Shown piece after piece: positions 33,163 to 43,067 of a stretch of 64,000 nucleotides of DNA. The translations under genes were made by a program, and so were the position numbers. Positions within the stretch are counted from its first letter, which is position 1; each line of letters opens with the position of its first letter. The notes beneath the pieces are model-generated. The model worked only from the letters and a program-made list of their open reading frames with translations. It was not told the origin of the DNA and searched no databases. Origin of the DNA: RHLJ01 sp963974345 (GTDB lineage Bacteria; Bacteroidota; Rhodothermia; Balneolales; Balneolaceae); assembly GCA_963974345.1 (NCBI GenBank), contig CAXBBW010000014.1, forward strand, positions 1 to 64,000, read 5' to 3'.

Positions 33163-34812
33163 TTATTGTTTCTCAAAAACTTTATTACCAGCAACCCATG
33201 TTTCTAAAACCTGAATTTTCCAAAGTTCTCTTGCAGGTGTATTAAAGTAATCCTGATCAATAATAATAAAATCTGCCCATTTACCTGACTCTAAAGAACC
33301 AAGAACTTTCTCTTGATGAGCCGCAAAAGCTGCATCAACTGTAAAAGCCCTAAGCGCTTGTTCTCTGGAAAGTGATTCTTCTGGATACCAACCTCCTTCA
33401 GGCTCTCCTTCATGATCCATTCGAGTAACCGCAGAATATAAGCCAAAAAATGGGTTTGAATGCTCTACAGGAAAATCTGATCCCGCAGCTACTACCGTTC
33501 CTTGATCTAAGAAAGTTTGCCATGCATACCCTCCCTTAATTCGTTGAGGTCCTACCCGATCTTCAGCCATATTTTTATCACTTGTAGCGTGAGTAGGTTG
33601 CATAGAAGCAATGATATTCAATTCTTTGAATCTTGGAATATCTGGCAAGGCTACAATTTGAGCATGTTCTACTCTGTTTCTTAGTCCTTGGTCGCCATGT
33701 TGGTTCTTTCCAAACTCTATTGCATTCAACACCTGTCGATTTCCTGCATCGCCAATAGCGTGAATGTTCGCTTGAAACCCTTCTCCCATTACTTTCGAAG
33801 CCATTGAGTTCATTTCATCCTGACTAACGAACAATAAACCTTTATTTCCTGGATCATCAGAATAAGGCTGAATCATCGCCGCCCCTCTACTTCCAAGCGC
33901 CCCATCAGAATATAATTTCACACTTCTAAGCGCAAGCATATCATTTGCATAAGAAGGAATGGGACCATTTACTGAAAGTGTATCAAAAACTGGTCCTGCT
34001 CCGCCGATCATTGCGTAAATTCGAGTTTTAAGTTTTCCTTGATCTGCGAATTCTTTGTACATCCTCCAAGTTTTAACCCCGACTCCCGCATCATGTACGG
34101 AAGTGATCCCAACACTAGCCATCTGATCCAATGCTTTTTCAAGAGCCAACCTTAGTTTTAAATCAGAATCGGGAGGAACAATAGCATTTATATAACCACT
34201 AGCAGCATCTACAAAAACTCCTGTTGCATTGCCTTTCGGGTCACGAATAATTTTACCGCCTTGAGGATCAGGAGTATCTTGGCTAACCCCTGCCAATCGC
34301 ATAGCCATTGTATTCCCCCAACCTGCGTGTCCATCAACGCGACTCAACCAAACTGGACGATCTGAAACTACTCTATCTAAATCTGCAGCTGTTGGAAACT
34401 CGTTTTGAGGCCATAATGTTTGGTTCCAACCTCTACCTAAAATCCAATCCAAATCTGGATTTTCATTTGCATAGTCCTCAATTTTTTCAAGAGTCTCTTC
34501 AAGAGTAGTTATACCGGCAACATTTACTTCCAATTCCTGAAATCCCAATCCCATTACATGACCATGTGCATCGATTAAACCTGGAAGCATGGTTTTACCC
34601 TCTCCATCAATCTGAAGTCCTTCGTACTTCCCAGTGAGTTCTTGTCCTCCAACTTCAACAATTTTACCTTCTGAGAATACGACCGTTGTAAATTCGATCA
34701 ATTCTTCATTTGAGAAAGTGTATCCATTAACGTTTGTAATAATTGTGTTTTGAGATTGTTGAGAACATCCAATACCAATGAAAAGAGCGATTATAAAAAG
34801 TATATTCTTCAT
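33163..34812 (-). CDS. Amidohydrolase, YtcJ-like, lipoprotein
   Basis: A 549-residue metal-dependent hydrolase of the amidohydrolase superfamily (PF07969 type). A lipoprotein signal ends in IGIGC at about residue 16, so it sits at the cell envelope. Visible are the metal motif GLIDAHGHVMG, LEEYAN-like helical inserts, SVHDAGVG, LKLYSDGALGSRGAAMIQPYSD, NIHAIGDAGNRQVL, RVEHAQIV, AAGSDFPVEHSNPF and the C-terminal GSLESGKWADFIIID. Relatives hydrolyse N-acyl or cyclic amide compounds; the substrate here is unknown. It is followed after 46 bases by the unknown lipoprotein, possibly in the same transcript. Confidence 0.92.
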   Translation of the reverse strand: MKNILFIIALFIGIGCSQQSQNTIITNVNGYTFSNEELIEFTTVVFSEGKIVEVGGQELTGKYEGLQIDGEGKTMLPGLIDAHGHVMGLGFQELEVNVAGITTLEETLEKIEDYANENPDLDWILGRGWNQTLWPQNEFPTAADLDRVVSDRPVWLSRVDGHAGWGNTMAMRLAGVSQDTPDPQGGKIIRDPKGNATGVFVDAASGYINAIVPPDSDLKLRLALEKALDQMASVGITSVHDAGVGVKTWRMYKEFADQGKLKTRIYAMIGGAGPVFDTLSVNGPIPSYANDMLALRSVKLYSDGALGSRGAAMIQPYSDDPGNKGLLFVSQDEMNSMASKVMGEGFQANIHAIGDAGNRQVLNAIEFGKNQHGDQGLRNRVEHAQIVALPDIPRFKELNIIASMQPTHATSDKNMAEDRVGPQRIKGGYAWQTFLDQGTVVAAGSDFPVEHSNPFFGLYSAVTRMDHEGEPEGGWYPEESLSREQALRAFTVDAAFAAHQEKVLGSLESGKWADFIIIDQDYFNTPARELWKIQVLETWVAGNKVFEKQ

Positions 34813-34949
34813 CTTACTAATTGTTTTTTATTAAATATAGGCAACCTAGTTACTTCATAGTAAATTTAACCAAGACTTTTACAGCTTACAACAACTTGAA
34901 ACTATGGAAAATAGGTTTAGATGGGTAGTATAGCTGATAATAACGTTCA

Positions 34950-35426
34950 TTAATTTTCTGATTCCTTAAAGCTTTGGATTATGTTTCTACTACTTTTATT
35001 AATCCAAAAATTTGATTTTAAAATATCAGGTTTTACTTCTCTTTTTTTTACCTCAGTATAGCTAACAAACTCTAAATCCTTAAGAAGTTGATCATCAGAA
35101 TTGTGTTCGGGATCGAATCCGAGTTTTAAACTACCATCAATTTTTGCAACCCAAAAGAAAAATTCCAACACATGAAATTGATCTTCAATAAGCTCGTTAA
35201 TTTGGGCTAACTCACCAATTTTAATACCAAGACCTGTTTCTTCTTTAAATTCTCTTTTTAGAGCAATATGAATTGATTCCCCAAATTCGACTCCTCCACC
35301 TGGAGGGGTCCATATATCTCTTTTAGAAATAGGGGATGAGAGTTTGACTAGAAGGAGTTTCCCTTTTTCAACTAATAAACCGGCAACTCGAACTCTTAGT
35401 TTATCGGAATATATAGAGTCACTCAC
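34950..35426 (-). CDS. Nudix hydrolase
   Basis: A 158-residue Nudix pyrophosphatase. The Nudix box is complete (GGGVEFGESIHIALKREFKEETGLGI) with the REFKEE core that binds metal. The substrate of this subgroup is unknown; nucleotide sugars, NDP derivatives or oxidised nucleotides are possible. The GTG start overlaps the pyrG stop by four bases (GTGA), so it is translated together with CTP synthase, which suggests a nucleotide-linked role (inference). Confidence 0.92.
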   Translation of the reverse strand: MSDSIYSDKLRVRVAGLLVEKGKLLLVKLSSPISKRDIWTPPGGGVEFGESIHIALKREFKEETGLGIKIGELAQINELIEDQFHVLEFFFWVAKIDGSLKLGFDPEHNSDDQLLKDLEFVSYTEVKKREVKPDILKSNFWINKSSRNIIQSFKESEN

Positions 35427-37078
35427 TTCTCGACCGCTACTTTACTCTCCTTTTTTGGAGTAAAACCAGAACCAGCTTTTGCATATTTAAGGCTTGCTTT
35501 CACAAAATCTACAAATAATGGTTGTGGGTTATTTACAGTACTCCTTAATTCTGGATGAAACTGAACTCCAACAAACCAAGGGTGCTCTGGAATCTCAACA
35601 ATTTCAACTAAGTCACGCTCTGGATTCATCCCTGAAAGCTGCATCCCGTTTTCTGTTAGTTTATAACGAAGATTGTTATTTACTTCATATCGGTGTCGAT
35701 GACGCTCATCAACAAGTTCAGAGCTATAAGCTTCGAATGCTTTGCTACCTTTATCAACCTTACAAGTATATTTACCCAATCGCATTGTCCCCCCCATATT
35801 CTCGATATCTTTTTGGTCGTGCATAATATCTATAATCGGGTATTCAGAATCTGAATCAAATTCGGTGCTATTAGCTTCTTTCCATCCACACACATTCCGA
35901 GCATATTCAATTACCGCACATTGCATACCTAAACAAATACCAAAAAATGGAATGTTATTTACACGGGCATATTTTACTGCAGAAAGTTTACCTTCGATCC
36001 CTCTTCCACCAAATCCAGGAGCTACTAGAATACCTGAAACGCCTTCGAGTTTTTTAGAAACATTTTTTTCTGTGAGGTTATCGGATTGAACCCACTTAAT
36101 TTTAACTTTGCAATCGTTTACTGCACCTGCATGAATAAATGCTTCTACAATTGACTTGTATGAATCATGATGTTCAACATATTTTCCTACAAGGGCAATT
36201 TCTATATATCCAGAAGGATTACAAACGGCTTCAACGAAACCAATCCAATTTTCTAAATTTGGCTCTTTGGTCTCTAATTTTAATTTTTCAATTACACGTT
36301 CATCCAGCTTCTGTTGCTGCATTAAAAGCGGAACTTCGTAAATACTACGTGCATCAATAGATTCGATTACATCTTCTAAATCCACATTACAGAAACGAGC
36401 TACTTTACTTCTGATAGATTCATCTAGTGGATGTTCAGTTCTACAAACCAAAATATCAGGTTGAAGCCCGCTTTCGGAAAGTGTTTTAACTGAATGCTGA
36501 GTTGGCTTTGTTTTTAATTCGCCTGCTGCAGCAAGGTATGGTACCAATGTTAGATGAATTGAAAGAGTGTTTGCACGACCAACATTATATCTTAGTTGCC
36601 GAACGGCTTCAATGTATGGAAGGCTTTCAATGTCACCAACGGTTCCACCGATCTCAATAATTACCACATCAAAATCTCCCGATTGACCTAACTTCAAAAC
36701 ATGAGACTGGATTTCATCTGTTATATGCGGAATAACTTGTACAGTTTTACCTAGATACGCTCCTTGTCGCTCCTTCATGATTACATCGTAATAAATACGA
36801 CCAGTAGTCACATTATTTGACTGGGAGGTTTTTATATCAAGAAAGCGTTCGTAGTGACCTAAATCTAAATCTGTTTCTGCACCGTCATCAGTTACATAAA
36901 CTTCCCCATGTTCGTAGGGATTCATAGTACCTGGATCAACATTTATATATGGATCCAGCTTTTGAACAGTAACTTTTAGACCTCGGGCAACTAATAAACG
37001 ACCTAAAGAGGCACAAATTATTCCTTTTCCCAGTGAAGATGTTACCCCACCGGTAACGAAAATATACTTAGTAGACAT
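35423..37078 (-). CDS. pyrG: CTP synthase
   Basis: A 551-residue glutamine-dependent amidoligase making CTP from UTP. The N-terminal synthetase domain shows YIFVTGGVTSSLGKGI, KLDPYINVDPGTMNPYEHGEVYV and EIGGTVGDIESLPYIEA. The C-terminal class I glutaminase domain has APGFGGRG, the nucleophile in FFGICLGMQCAVIEYARN, and the His-Glu pair in VQFHPELRS. Length is normal, with a short C-terminal Lys-rich tail. The downstream Nudix gene overlaps its stop codon. Confidence 0.98.
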   Translation of the reverse strand: MSTKYIFVTGGVTSSLGKGIICASLGRLLVARGLKVTVQKLDPYINVDPGTMNPYEHGEVYVTDDGAETDLDLGHYERFLDIKTSQSNNVTTGRIYYDVIMKERQGAYLGKTVQVIPHITDEIQSHVLKLGQSGDFDVVIIEIGGTVGDIESLPYIEAVRQLRYNVGRANTLSIHLTLVPYLAAAGELKTKPTQHSVKTLSESGLQPDILVCRTEHPLDESIRSKVARFCNVDLEDVIESIDARSIYEVPLLMQQQKLDERVIEKLKLETKEPNLENWIGFVEAVCNPSGYIEIALVGKYVEHHDSYKSIVEAFIHAGAVNDCKVKIKWVQSDNLTEKNVSKKLEGVSGILVAPGFGGRGIEGKLSAVKYARVNNIPFFGICLGMQCAVIEYARNVCGWKEANSTEFDSDSEYPIIDIMHDQKDIENMGGTMRLGKYTCKVDKGSKAFEAYSSELVDERHRHRYEVNNNLRYKLTENGMQLSGMNPERDLVEIVEIPEHPWFVGVQFHPELRSTVNNPQPLFVDFVKASLKYAKAGSGFTPKKESKVAVEK

Positions 37079-37166
37079 TTAGAAGAGAGTGAAGTTGATG
37101 GATGGAAAAGATAGCATACTCACTCGCCTTCTTCAATTTAATAAGCCGAAAAACTCGATTATTTAC

Positions 37167-38006
37167 TCACAAGTTTTCCACAACCTGTTTAAGTACGTCC
37201 GGTTTATCAGAAAAAATACCTTTTACACCTTTTTTGATTAACTCTTTCATGAGAGATTCGTTGTTTACTGTATAAATGAAAAAAGGAATTCCATGAGATT
37301 TCAAATCTGTAATCCAAACATCCGAAAGTTCACGATGACTGCAATTAAAAGCGTCTACTCTATATTTTGTTACTAACTCTGATGGTAGTAAACCCTTAGA
37401 CTGATTTTTTTCATAGAGAATCGCTTTAGAAATTTCTGGTGCCAAAGTTTGTAAGTGTTCCATGACTCTGTAATCAAAACTTGAAAAAATTACTTGATCA
37501 CTAACCCCAGCTTCGTTGACAATTTTAAGAGCCTTCTCCACAATTCCACCAATTGGAAAGTCAGTTACCGCCTCAGTTTTGACTTCAATGTTAACGGCTA
37601 TTTTATCTTTAGTATAAGTTAACACTTCTTCAAGTGTTGGGAAGGGTTCACCAATAAATTTTTCATTAAACCACGCTCCAGTTTCCAGTTCTTTCAATTC
37701 TTTGAGAGTGAAACTACTTACTAAACCCGAAGCACTTGTGGTTCGATCAACAGTTTCGTCATGTACAACTACAGGGATTCCATCCTTCGTTAAAGAGATA
37801 TCCAACTCTATCATTTCTGCTTCCATTTCGATTGCAAGCTTAAATGCTGAATGGGTATTTTCAGGTGCGTATGAACTTGCACCTCTATGTGCAATTACAA
37901 TAAAGTCATCATTTTTTTGATGTGGTAAATTTGGTAAAGAAGATGATTGTGCCATTAAAGAAAAGGATAATAAAATCAGAGCAAGAATAGTGACAGATTG
38001 TTTCAT
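37167..38006 (-). CDS. Glycerophosphodiester phosphodiesterase, exported
   Basis: A 279-residue enzyme that cleaves glycerophosphodiesters to glycerol-3-phosphate and an alcohol. A signal peptide (MKQSVTILALILLSFSLMAQ) directs it to the periplasm. The GDPD domain shows IAHRGASSYAPENTHSAF, MIELDISLTKDGIPVVVHDETVDRTT, FPTLEEVL, VNIEVK and the C-terminal KGVKGIFSDKPDVL. It would recycle phospholipid head groups. It is upstream of pyrG by 88 bases with no clear terminator between them. Confidence 0.94.
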   Translation of the reverse strand: MKQSVTILALILLSFSLMAQSSSLPNLPHQKNDDFIVIAHRGASSYAPENTHSAFKLAIEMEAEMIELDISLTKDGIPVVVHDETVDRTTSASGLVSSFTLKELKELETGAWFNEKFIGEPFPTLEEVLTYTKDKIAVNIEVKTEAVTDFPIGGIVEKALKIVNEAGVSDQVIFSSFDYRVMEHLQTLAPEISKAILYEKNQSKGLLPSELVTKYRVDAFNCSHRELSDVWITDLKSHGIPFFIYTVNNESLMKELIKKGVKGIFSDKPDVLKQVVENL

Positions 38007-38146
38007 AAAGTATATTGTTATCTATTCGGCAAGAAACAACTTTCCTAGGACTGAAGTAACAAAATCTTCAGTTTTTTGAAAAATACATACCCGTTTATCA
38101 AGAAATTAATCTTTGAAAAACAATATGTTAATAAATTCTTAATCCC

Positions 38147-38497
38147 TTAGTTCTGAGAATTAATAACCCTTTTGATTGCTTTATTTAAAAGAGAGTCGAA
38201 CGAATCTGTGTGAGTGAGAATGTAATACACAAAATAAAGTCCTACAGTTGTTGTTATGCTTCCAATTATGGTCATAATGGTTGCAATCCAATCGGGTTGA
38301 ATAATATTGAGTACGGAAAGCGCTACCACGCTTACTCCTAAAAAAATCTGAGATAATGCTGATAATAAATGTAATCCATTAATTGAATGGACTCTATCAA
38401 AAAAAACAGAAAAACTACTTAGGTTACGGGTAGGTTTATCTATCCGAATCAAGTTCTCTTGAACTAGAGAATTTTTTTCTTTGGGTTCCTCGTACAT
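38147..38497 (-). CDS. Small membrane protein, unknown
   Basis: A 116-residue protein with two predicted membrane helices (about 42-64 and 68-92) and hydrophilic ends. I recognise no domain. The N-terminal 35 residues are charged, followed by FFDRVHSINGLHLLSALSQIFLG. It is divergent from rlmB with 75 bases between start codons. The ATG at 38497 gives an intact frame, and a GTG alternative is not obvious. Function unknown. Confidence 0.7.
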   Translation of the reverse strand: MYEEPKEKNSLVQENLIRIDKPTRNLSSFSVFFDRVHSINGLHLLSALSQIFLGVSVVALSVLNIIQPDWIATIMTIIGSITTTVGLYFVYYILTHTDSFDSLLNKAIKRVINSQN

Positions 38498-38572
38498 GTC
38501 CTTACTTTTTAACTAAACTGCGACAATTGATTATTTATAATAATAAAAAGCAGATTTCAATTACAATTAATT

Positions 38573-39322
38573 ATGTCAAATTCCGAAAATTTTTTCATCT
38601 ACGGTAAAAAGCCTGTAGAAGAGTCTCTCTCAGAAAGAGCAAAACAGATTGATAAAATTTTTATTAAGAATTCAATTAGTCCGAATTCTTACAAAAATAT
38701 CTATGAAACCGCTTCCCAGAACCGTATACCTTTAGTTACAGTTCCAGATGCAAAACTTTTCAATTTGGTTGGAAGAGTGAATCATCAAGGATTTGTTGCA
38801 TTAATAAGCAAAATTGAATATTCAAATTTCTTTGATTGGATTGAAATTCAGGATTTATCTACAAATCCTGCTGTACTTTTGCTTGATGGGATTGAAGACC
38901 CTCATAATTTAGGAGCTATTTTGAGAACGGCAGCAGCCGCAGGAATTGCGGCTGTGATTGTACCTACTCAAAACCAATCTCCTGTAAATGCTACTGTTTT
39001 TAAAACCTCTGCTGGAACCGCAGGTAGAATACCAATTATTAGAGTTCATGATACAAACCAAGGGTTTAAGGATTTGAAGCTAGCAGGATTCAAAATTATT
39101 GGATTAGATACTTCAGCTAAAAACGATATTTGGGAAACTTCATTTGAAAACCCAGTTGCTTTTCTAATTGGTAATGAAGGACGAGGCATTGCGAATAACC
39201 TTCTTACTAATTGCGATAAACTCATAAAGTTTCCAATGGAACACAATATCGAGTCGTTAAATGCTTCAGTTAGCGCTGCATTAGTGAGTTATGAATGGAA
39301 ACGCCAACGTTCAATCGTATAA
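38573..39322 (+). CDS. rlmB: 23S rRNA (guanosine-2'-O-)-methyltransferase RlmB/TrmH family
   Basis: A 249-residue SpoU/TrmH-type methyltransferase with a trefoil-knot fold. The N-terminal substrate-binding domain opens with FIYGKKPVEESLSERAKQIDKIFI, and the catalytic domain has LLLDGIEDPHNLGAILRTAAAAGI, LIGNEGRGI and FPMEHNIESLNASVSAALVSYEW. It methylates G2251 in 23S rRNA in relatives. Its 3' end overlaps the convergent DUF1343 gene by 12 bases. Confidence 0.94.
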   Translation: MSNSENFFIYGKKPVEESLSERAKQIDKIFIKNSISPNSYKNIYETASQNRIPLVTVPDAKLFNLVGRVNHQGFVALISKIEYSNFFDWIEIQDLSTNPAVLLLDGIEDPHNLGAILRTAAAAGIAAVIVPTQNQSPVNATVFKTSAGTAGRIPIIRVHDTNQGFKDLKLAGFKIIGLDTSAKNDIWETSFENPVAFLIGNEGRGIANNLLTNCDKLIKFPMEHNIESLNASVSAALVSYEWKRQRSIV

Positions 39323-40534
39323 AAAATATTTTTTCCTTTTTGTCAGATATTCATCAAAGGCTGGTCCCCATTGGACTTTTCCATCCCAATTTAGAATTTC
39401 AGAAGTTCCACTTAATAAGAAAAAATGATCCCGAACTATATATTCTTCATTTTGAGAGTTCATTTTATCTTCGAAAAGTTTAAGTAAATCTAGTCCGAAT
39501 TCTACTGGCTTGTTAAATTCAGAAGTTGGGGATAACGAAACTCCATAGATATGTTCCCCTTCAAACTTTGGATAGAGAGATTTACCTGGAATCGAACGAG
39601 GAATAAATGAAACTGTATCAATTTTCATTCCATATTTTTTTGATAAATTCTCTAGTTCTTCGGGTAAAAATTGGGTTAAAGGAGAACCAATTTTCAAAAA
39701 AGGATTATCTGTCCCCCTCCCTTCCGAAATATTAACTCCTTCAAAAAAGCATGTACCTAAATATGTATAAGCGTTCTCAAAATCGGGTAGATTGGGTGAG
39801 GGTGGAATCCACTCCAATCCAGTTTCAGGCCATTTCGTTGTTCGGTTCCAACCCTTCATTTCAATAACTCTGAGTTTTGGAATACTATTTTTATCCAACC
39901 AACCTTCACCAACAGCCATTAAAGCAAGCTCCCCTAGAGTAAGACCATGAGCAATCGGAATTGGGTAAGATCCAACAAAAGATTCAAATTCATTTTCTAA
40001 AATCCACCCTGCTACATATTCTCCACCAGCTGGATTTGGGCGATCAAGAATCCATACTTCTTTCTCAAATTCTGCCCCAGCTTCAAGGATATTCTTCATT
40101 GTACTATTGTAGGTATAAAATCTGGCTCCAACATCCTGCATATCAAAAAGTAAAATATCTACAGAGTCCATCATTTTTTTTGTTGGACGTTTATCAGAAC
40201 CATACAACGAAAAAACTGGAAGTCCAGTAACACGATCAATATCGGTTTTAATCAATTCTCCATCTGCTCGATCTCCCCTATATCCATGCTCTGGAGCAAA
40301 TATTGAAGTCACAATAACGCCTGAAGCAATCAATGTATCTAAGACATGTACTTGACCAACTCTAGCGGTGTGATTAATTACCAATCCTACTCTTTTTCCC
40401 GCAAGATCAGGCAAGTAGCTTTCTATTAGTACTTCCGCGCCAGTTTTCACCTTAGTTTCAGGTATTTTCTGCTGGGTACTACATGCAGTACTTAAAAAAA
40501 TTAAAGCTATTAAATAGCATAGAAAATTTTTCAT
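39311..40534 (-). CDS. DUF1343 lipoprotein (NamZ-like exo-N-acetylmuramidase family)
   Basis: A 407-residue exported lipoprotein: signal with lipobox STAC at about residues 15-18, then a DUF1343 domain. Typical stretches are GKRVGLVINHTARVG, SIFAPEHGYRGDRADGE, GLPVFSLYGSDKRPT, DILLFDMQDVGARFYTY, WILDRPNPAGGEYVAG and FEGVNISEGRGTDNPF. Members of this family include NamZ, which removes MurNAc from peptidoglycan fragments, so cell-wall turnover is the likely role. It overlaps rlmB by 12 bases tail to tail and lies downstream of ndk's terminator. Confidence 0.92.
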   Translation of the reverse strand: MKNFLCYLIALIFLSTACSTQQKIPETKVKTGAEVLIESYLPDLAGKRVGLVINHTARVGQVHVLDTLIASGVIVTSIFAPEHGYRGDRADGELIKTDIDRVTGLPVFSLYGSDKRPTKKMMDSVDILLFDMQDVGARFYTYNSTMKNILEAGAEFEKEVWILDRPNPAGGEYVAGWILENEFESFVGSYPIPIAHGLTLGELALMAVGEGWLDKNSIPKLRVIEMKGWNRTTKWPETGLEWIPPSPNLPDFENAYTYLGTCFFEGVNISEGRGTDNPFLKIGSPLTQFLPEELENLSKKYGMKIDTVSFIPRSIPGKSLYPKFEGEHIYGVSLSPTSEFNKPVEFGLDLLKLFEDKMNSQNEEYIVRDHFFLLSGTSEILNWDGKVQWGPAFDEYLTKRKKYFLYD

Positions 40535-40568
40535 TGTAAAAGGTACATCTTGGTTTACTAAAACAAAA

Positions 40569-40590
40569 AAGCCTCAAATAATTGAGGCTT
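40569..40590. terminator. Rho-independent terminator after ndk
   Basis: 9-bp perfect stem (AAGCCTCAA with TTGAGGCTT) and 4-base loop with a run of T on the minus strand. It lies 21 bases beyond the ndk stop codon and separates ndk from the DUF1343 gene. Confidence 0.85.
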
Positions 40591-40611
40591 TTAATTAAAC
40601 ATGCTTAGAAG

Positions 40612-41043
40612 TTATGCTACATTTGCCACAACTTCAGATTCTGCAAAAAAATAAGCAGCTTCAATGTTACCATTCTCCACTGAATCTGATCCATGAATGA
40701 TATTTTCACCAAGGCTATCAGCAAATTCAGCACGAATTGTTCCCGGATCTGCTTCTGCTGGATTTGTAGCTCCAATAAATTTTCTAAAATCCGCTACCGC
40801 ATTTTCTTTTTCCAAAATCATTGGGACACACGCTCCGCTACTCATGAATTCGCAGAGGTCTCCGTAAAAAGGTCGTTCTTTATGAACAGCATAAAACCCC
40901 CCTGCAGTATCTGATGTTAGTCGGGTTAGTTTCATCGCAAGAATAGTAAAACCAGCATCCTGAATTCTTTTTGTTACTTCTCCGATCAGTCCTTTTCGAA
41001 CACAATCGGGCTTTAGAATAGTTAATGTTCTTTCTGTTGCCAT
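40612..41043 (-). CDS. ndk: Nucleoside diphosphate kinase
   Basis: A 143-residue enzyme that balances nucleoside triphosphates by phosphate transfer through a histidine. The N-terminus TERTLTILKPDCVRKGLIGEV and the active site ENIIHGSDSVE with H117 are unmistakable. Length is normal for bacterial Ndk. It has its own terminator and is divergent from the adenylate cyclase gene, 111 bases apart. Confidence 0.98.
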   Translation of the reverse strand: MATERTLTILKPDCVRKGLIGEVTKRIQDAGFTILAMKLTRLTSDTAGGFYAVHKERPFYGDLCEFMSSGACVPMILEKENAVADFRKFIGATNPAEADPGTIRAEFADSLGENIIHGSDSVENGNIEAAYFFAESEVVANVA

Positions 41044-41154
41044 TGTTTAGTTTTATTAAAATTTTGTAACAAGCATTTAAAGAGGCACTCTTAAAAATGC
41101 TTTTAAAGATACGGTTTGAAGTAACAATTATCGAGCTAAGTACGAAGTAGAATT

Positions 41155-43005
41155 TTGATTCAAGAAGGACAACAATATTTTTTCGATTGGTCTATCCAAC
41201 TCAAGGCGACCCCAGAGCAACTCTGGCCTTTAGTTTCGGATACGAATGCGATCTTTCGGTTAATGGGCTTTGCTTCTGTTAAACAAACTCAGTTATCACG
41301 TTCTGAAGCAAAGGGTTTTTTAGGGGTTACTAATTCAAGACTAAGCTCTTACCTGCATTGGGAACAAGAACCGTATATTTGGGAAAAGCCTTTCCGATTT
41401 GGCACAGTAAGACATTATAAAATTGGGTTATTTAAAAAATTACGCTATTTAGTTGACCTCATCCCTAATACTCAAGGAACAGAAATACGTACTCGGTTTT
41501 GGATTATCCCTCAAAAGCCTGGTGTTTTCGCTTCTCTTAAATTTTTCTTTGAGAATATTTTAAAGCGTCGCTATTTACGGATTCTTAAAAGACTAGACTC
41601 TTGTGCTTATAAAGAAATCCTGCCTTATGAACAAAACACTCCAAAGAATTTAGTCCGTGGAGCAGAATCTAAAATTAGAACCATCTATACTGAATTGATA
41701 AATGAAACAAGGCGAAAGAGAATCATTGATCATCTTATTGAATACATAAAAAAAGCAGACGATGAGGCACTAATTCGAATTCACCCATTTATGCTTGCCG
41801 AGTATTGGGGAGAGAAAAAATATTCTGTATTGAATGTATTTTTACATGCAGCTAAACTTAATTTACTTGATTTCTCATGGGATATATGTTGCCCAAATTG
41901 TAAAAATCCTAGGGTTACTTTCAGAAAATTGAAAGAAAGTCGCGCTAATTTGTATTGCGAAGAATGTGATCTTGATTATGATTTAGACTTTAATACCAAT
42001 ACCCATCTTGTTTTTACTCCCCACCCTTTAATCAGAAAGATTTCAGATCGAAAGTATTCTTTAGGTGATCCGCAATCTACACCACATAAAGTTTCACAAC
42101 ACTTTTTAAATATCGGTGAATCTGCGTACTTGAGAATCCAACTTGAAGAAGGAACTTATATTTTTAAGAGTCACAATCACAAAGGAGAATTAATATTACA
42201 TGTAAGAGAAGACGGTTTAGATACAGTCTCGTTAGTTTTGAATGATGAAGATTTTAATGGTCAAGAAGTAATAATAAGGAGAAAGCCGAATCTTACTTTT
42301 GTAAATAACTCTTCGAAAAAAGTAGTCTGTTTTCTGGAAAAGAAAGATTGGAATGAAAATGCTACATACGCCAGTGAAGTAAGTTCTGCGCATGACTTTA
42401 GATCGCTTTTTGCCAGAGAAGCTTTAAAGGAAGGTACTAGTGTTAAAGCTTCTGGTGTAACTATGTTATTTACAGATATCATGAATTCCACCGAGTTTTA
42501 TCAGCAAGAAGGTGAAGACATGGCTCTTGGGCGGGTTATGAATCATTTTAAAATTATACAATCAATAGTTGCTGAAGAACGTGGCGGAATTGTAAAAACT
42601 ATAGGTGATTCGGTTATGGCTGTATTTAGAGAGCCCGTTTCCGCGTTAAAAGCAGTTGAACGTATTCAACAGATTTTCTCTGGGTCATCTAGCCTCGGCG
42701 AATCTTTTAGATTAAAAGCAGGTGTGCATTATGGTGATTGTATTGCTGTAAATTTAAACGGAAGGACCGATTATTTTGGCACTACAGTAAATATTGCTGC
42801 TCGCCTTGTTGATGCTGCTAAAGAAAAGGAAGTTATCATTTCTGAAGATTTTTATAATCATCCTGATGTTAAACTTTATCTAAATAAGCGAGAAAAAGCC
42901 CTATTTATCAAAGAAAATCAAATCGAATTAAAGGGATTTGAAGATCAAGAATTCAAAGTGAAGCAACTTCGACTAGAACGCCCATCTCTACGTTTAGTAG
43001 TTTAA
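41155..43005 (+). CDS. Class III adenylate cyclase with SRPBCC-like (DUF5939) and zinc-ribbon regions
   Basis: A 616-residue soluble protein. Residues 1-160 look like a START/SRPBCC-type lipid- or ligand-binding fold (FFDWSIQLKATPEQLWPLVSDTN). A zinc ribbon follows (C246-x2-C249 and C268-x2-C271), then a beta-rich region (about 300-415), the layout called DUF5939. The C-terminal cyclase domain (about 430-600) has metal ligands D441 and D485, the adenine-selecting pair K481 and D539, and N546/R550, so it should make cAMP rather than cGMP. The TTG at 41155 is chosen because the next ATG is at residue 37, inside the domain, and a stop lies 18 bases upstream. The gene is 62 bases before mgsA in the same direction. 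The signal sensed is unknown. Confidence 0.9.
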   Translation: MIQEGQQYFFDWSIQLKATPEQLWPLVSDTNAIFRLMGFASVKQTQLSRSEAKGFLGVTNSRLSSYLHWEQEPYIWEKPFRFGTVRHYKIGLFKKLRYLVDLIPNTQGTEIRTRFWIIPQKPGVFASLKFFFENILKRRYLRILKRLDSCAYKEILPYEQNTPKNLVRGAESKIRTIYTELINETRRKRIIDHLIEYIKKADDEALIRIHPFMLAEYWGEKKYSVLNVFLHAAKLNLLDFSWDICCPNCKNPRVTFRKLKESRANLYCEECDLDYDLDFNTNTHLVFTPHPLIRKISDRKYSLGDPQSTPHKVSQHFLNIGESAYLRIQLEEGTYIFKSHNHKGELILHVREDGLDTVSLVLNDEDFNGQEVIIRRKPNLTFVNNSSKKVVCFLEKKDWNENATYASEVSSAHDFRSLFAREALKEGTSVKASGVTMLFTDIMNSTEFYQQEGEDMALGRVMNHFKIIQSIVAEERGGIVKTIGDSVMAVFREPVSALKAVERIQQIFSGSSSLGESFRLKAGVHYGDCIAVNLNGRTDYFGTTVNIAARLVDAAKEKEVIISEDFYNHPDVKLYLNKREKALFIKENQIELKGFEDQEFKVKQLRLERPSLRLVV

Positions 43006-43067
43006 TTTATTCCTGCTTTAATAATCAGTTTATTGTAGGTTTATATTATTACCTAAAAAATAAAATT

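Noticed and set aside
41640..42000. Possible frameshift in the cyclase because two unrelated domains meet
   Set aside because: The frame is continuous, and the SRPBCC-zinc ribbon-cyclase layout fits the DUF5939 cyclase family.
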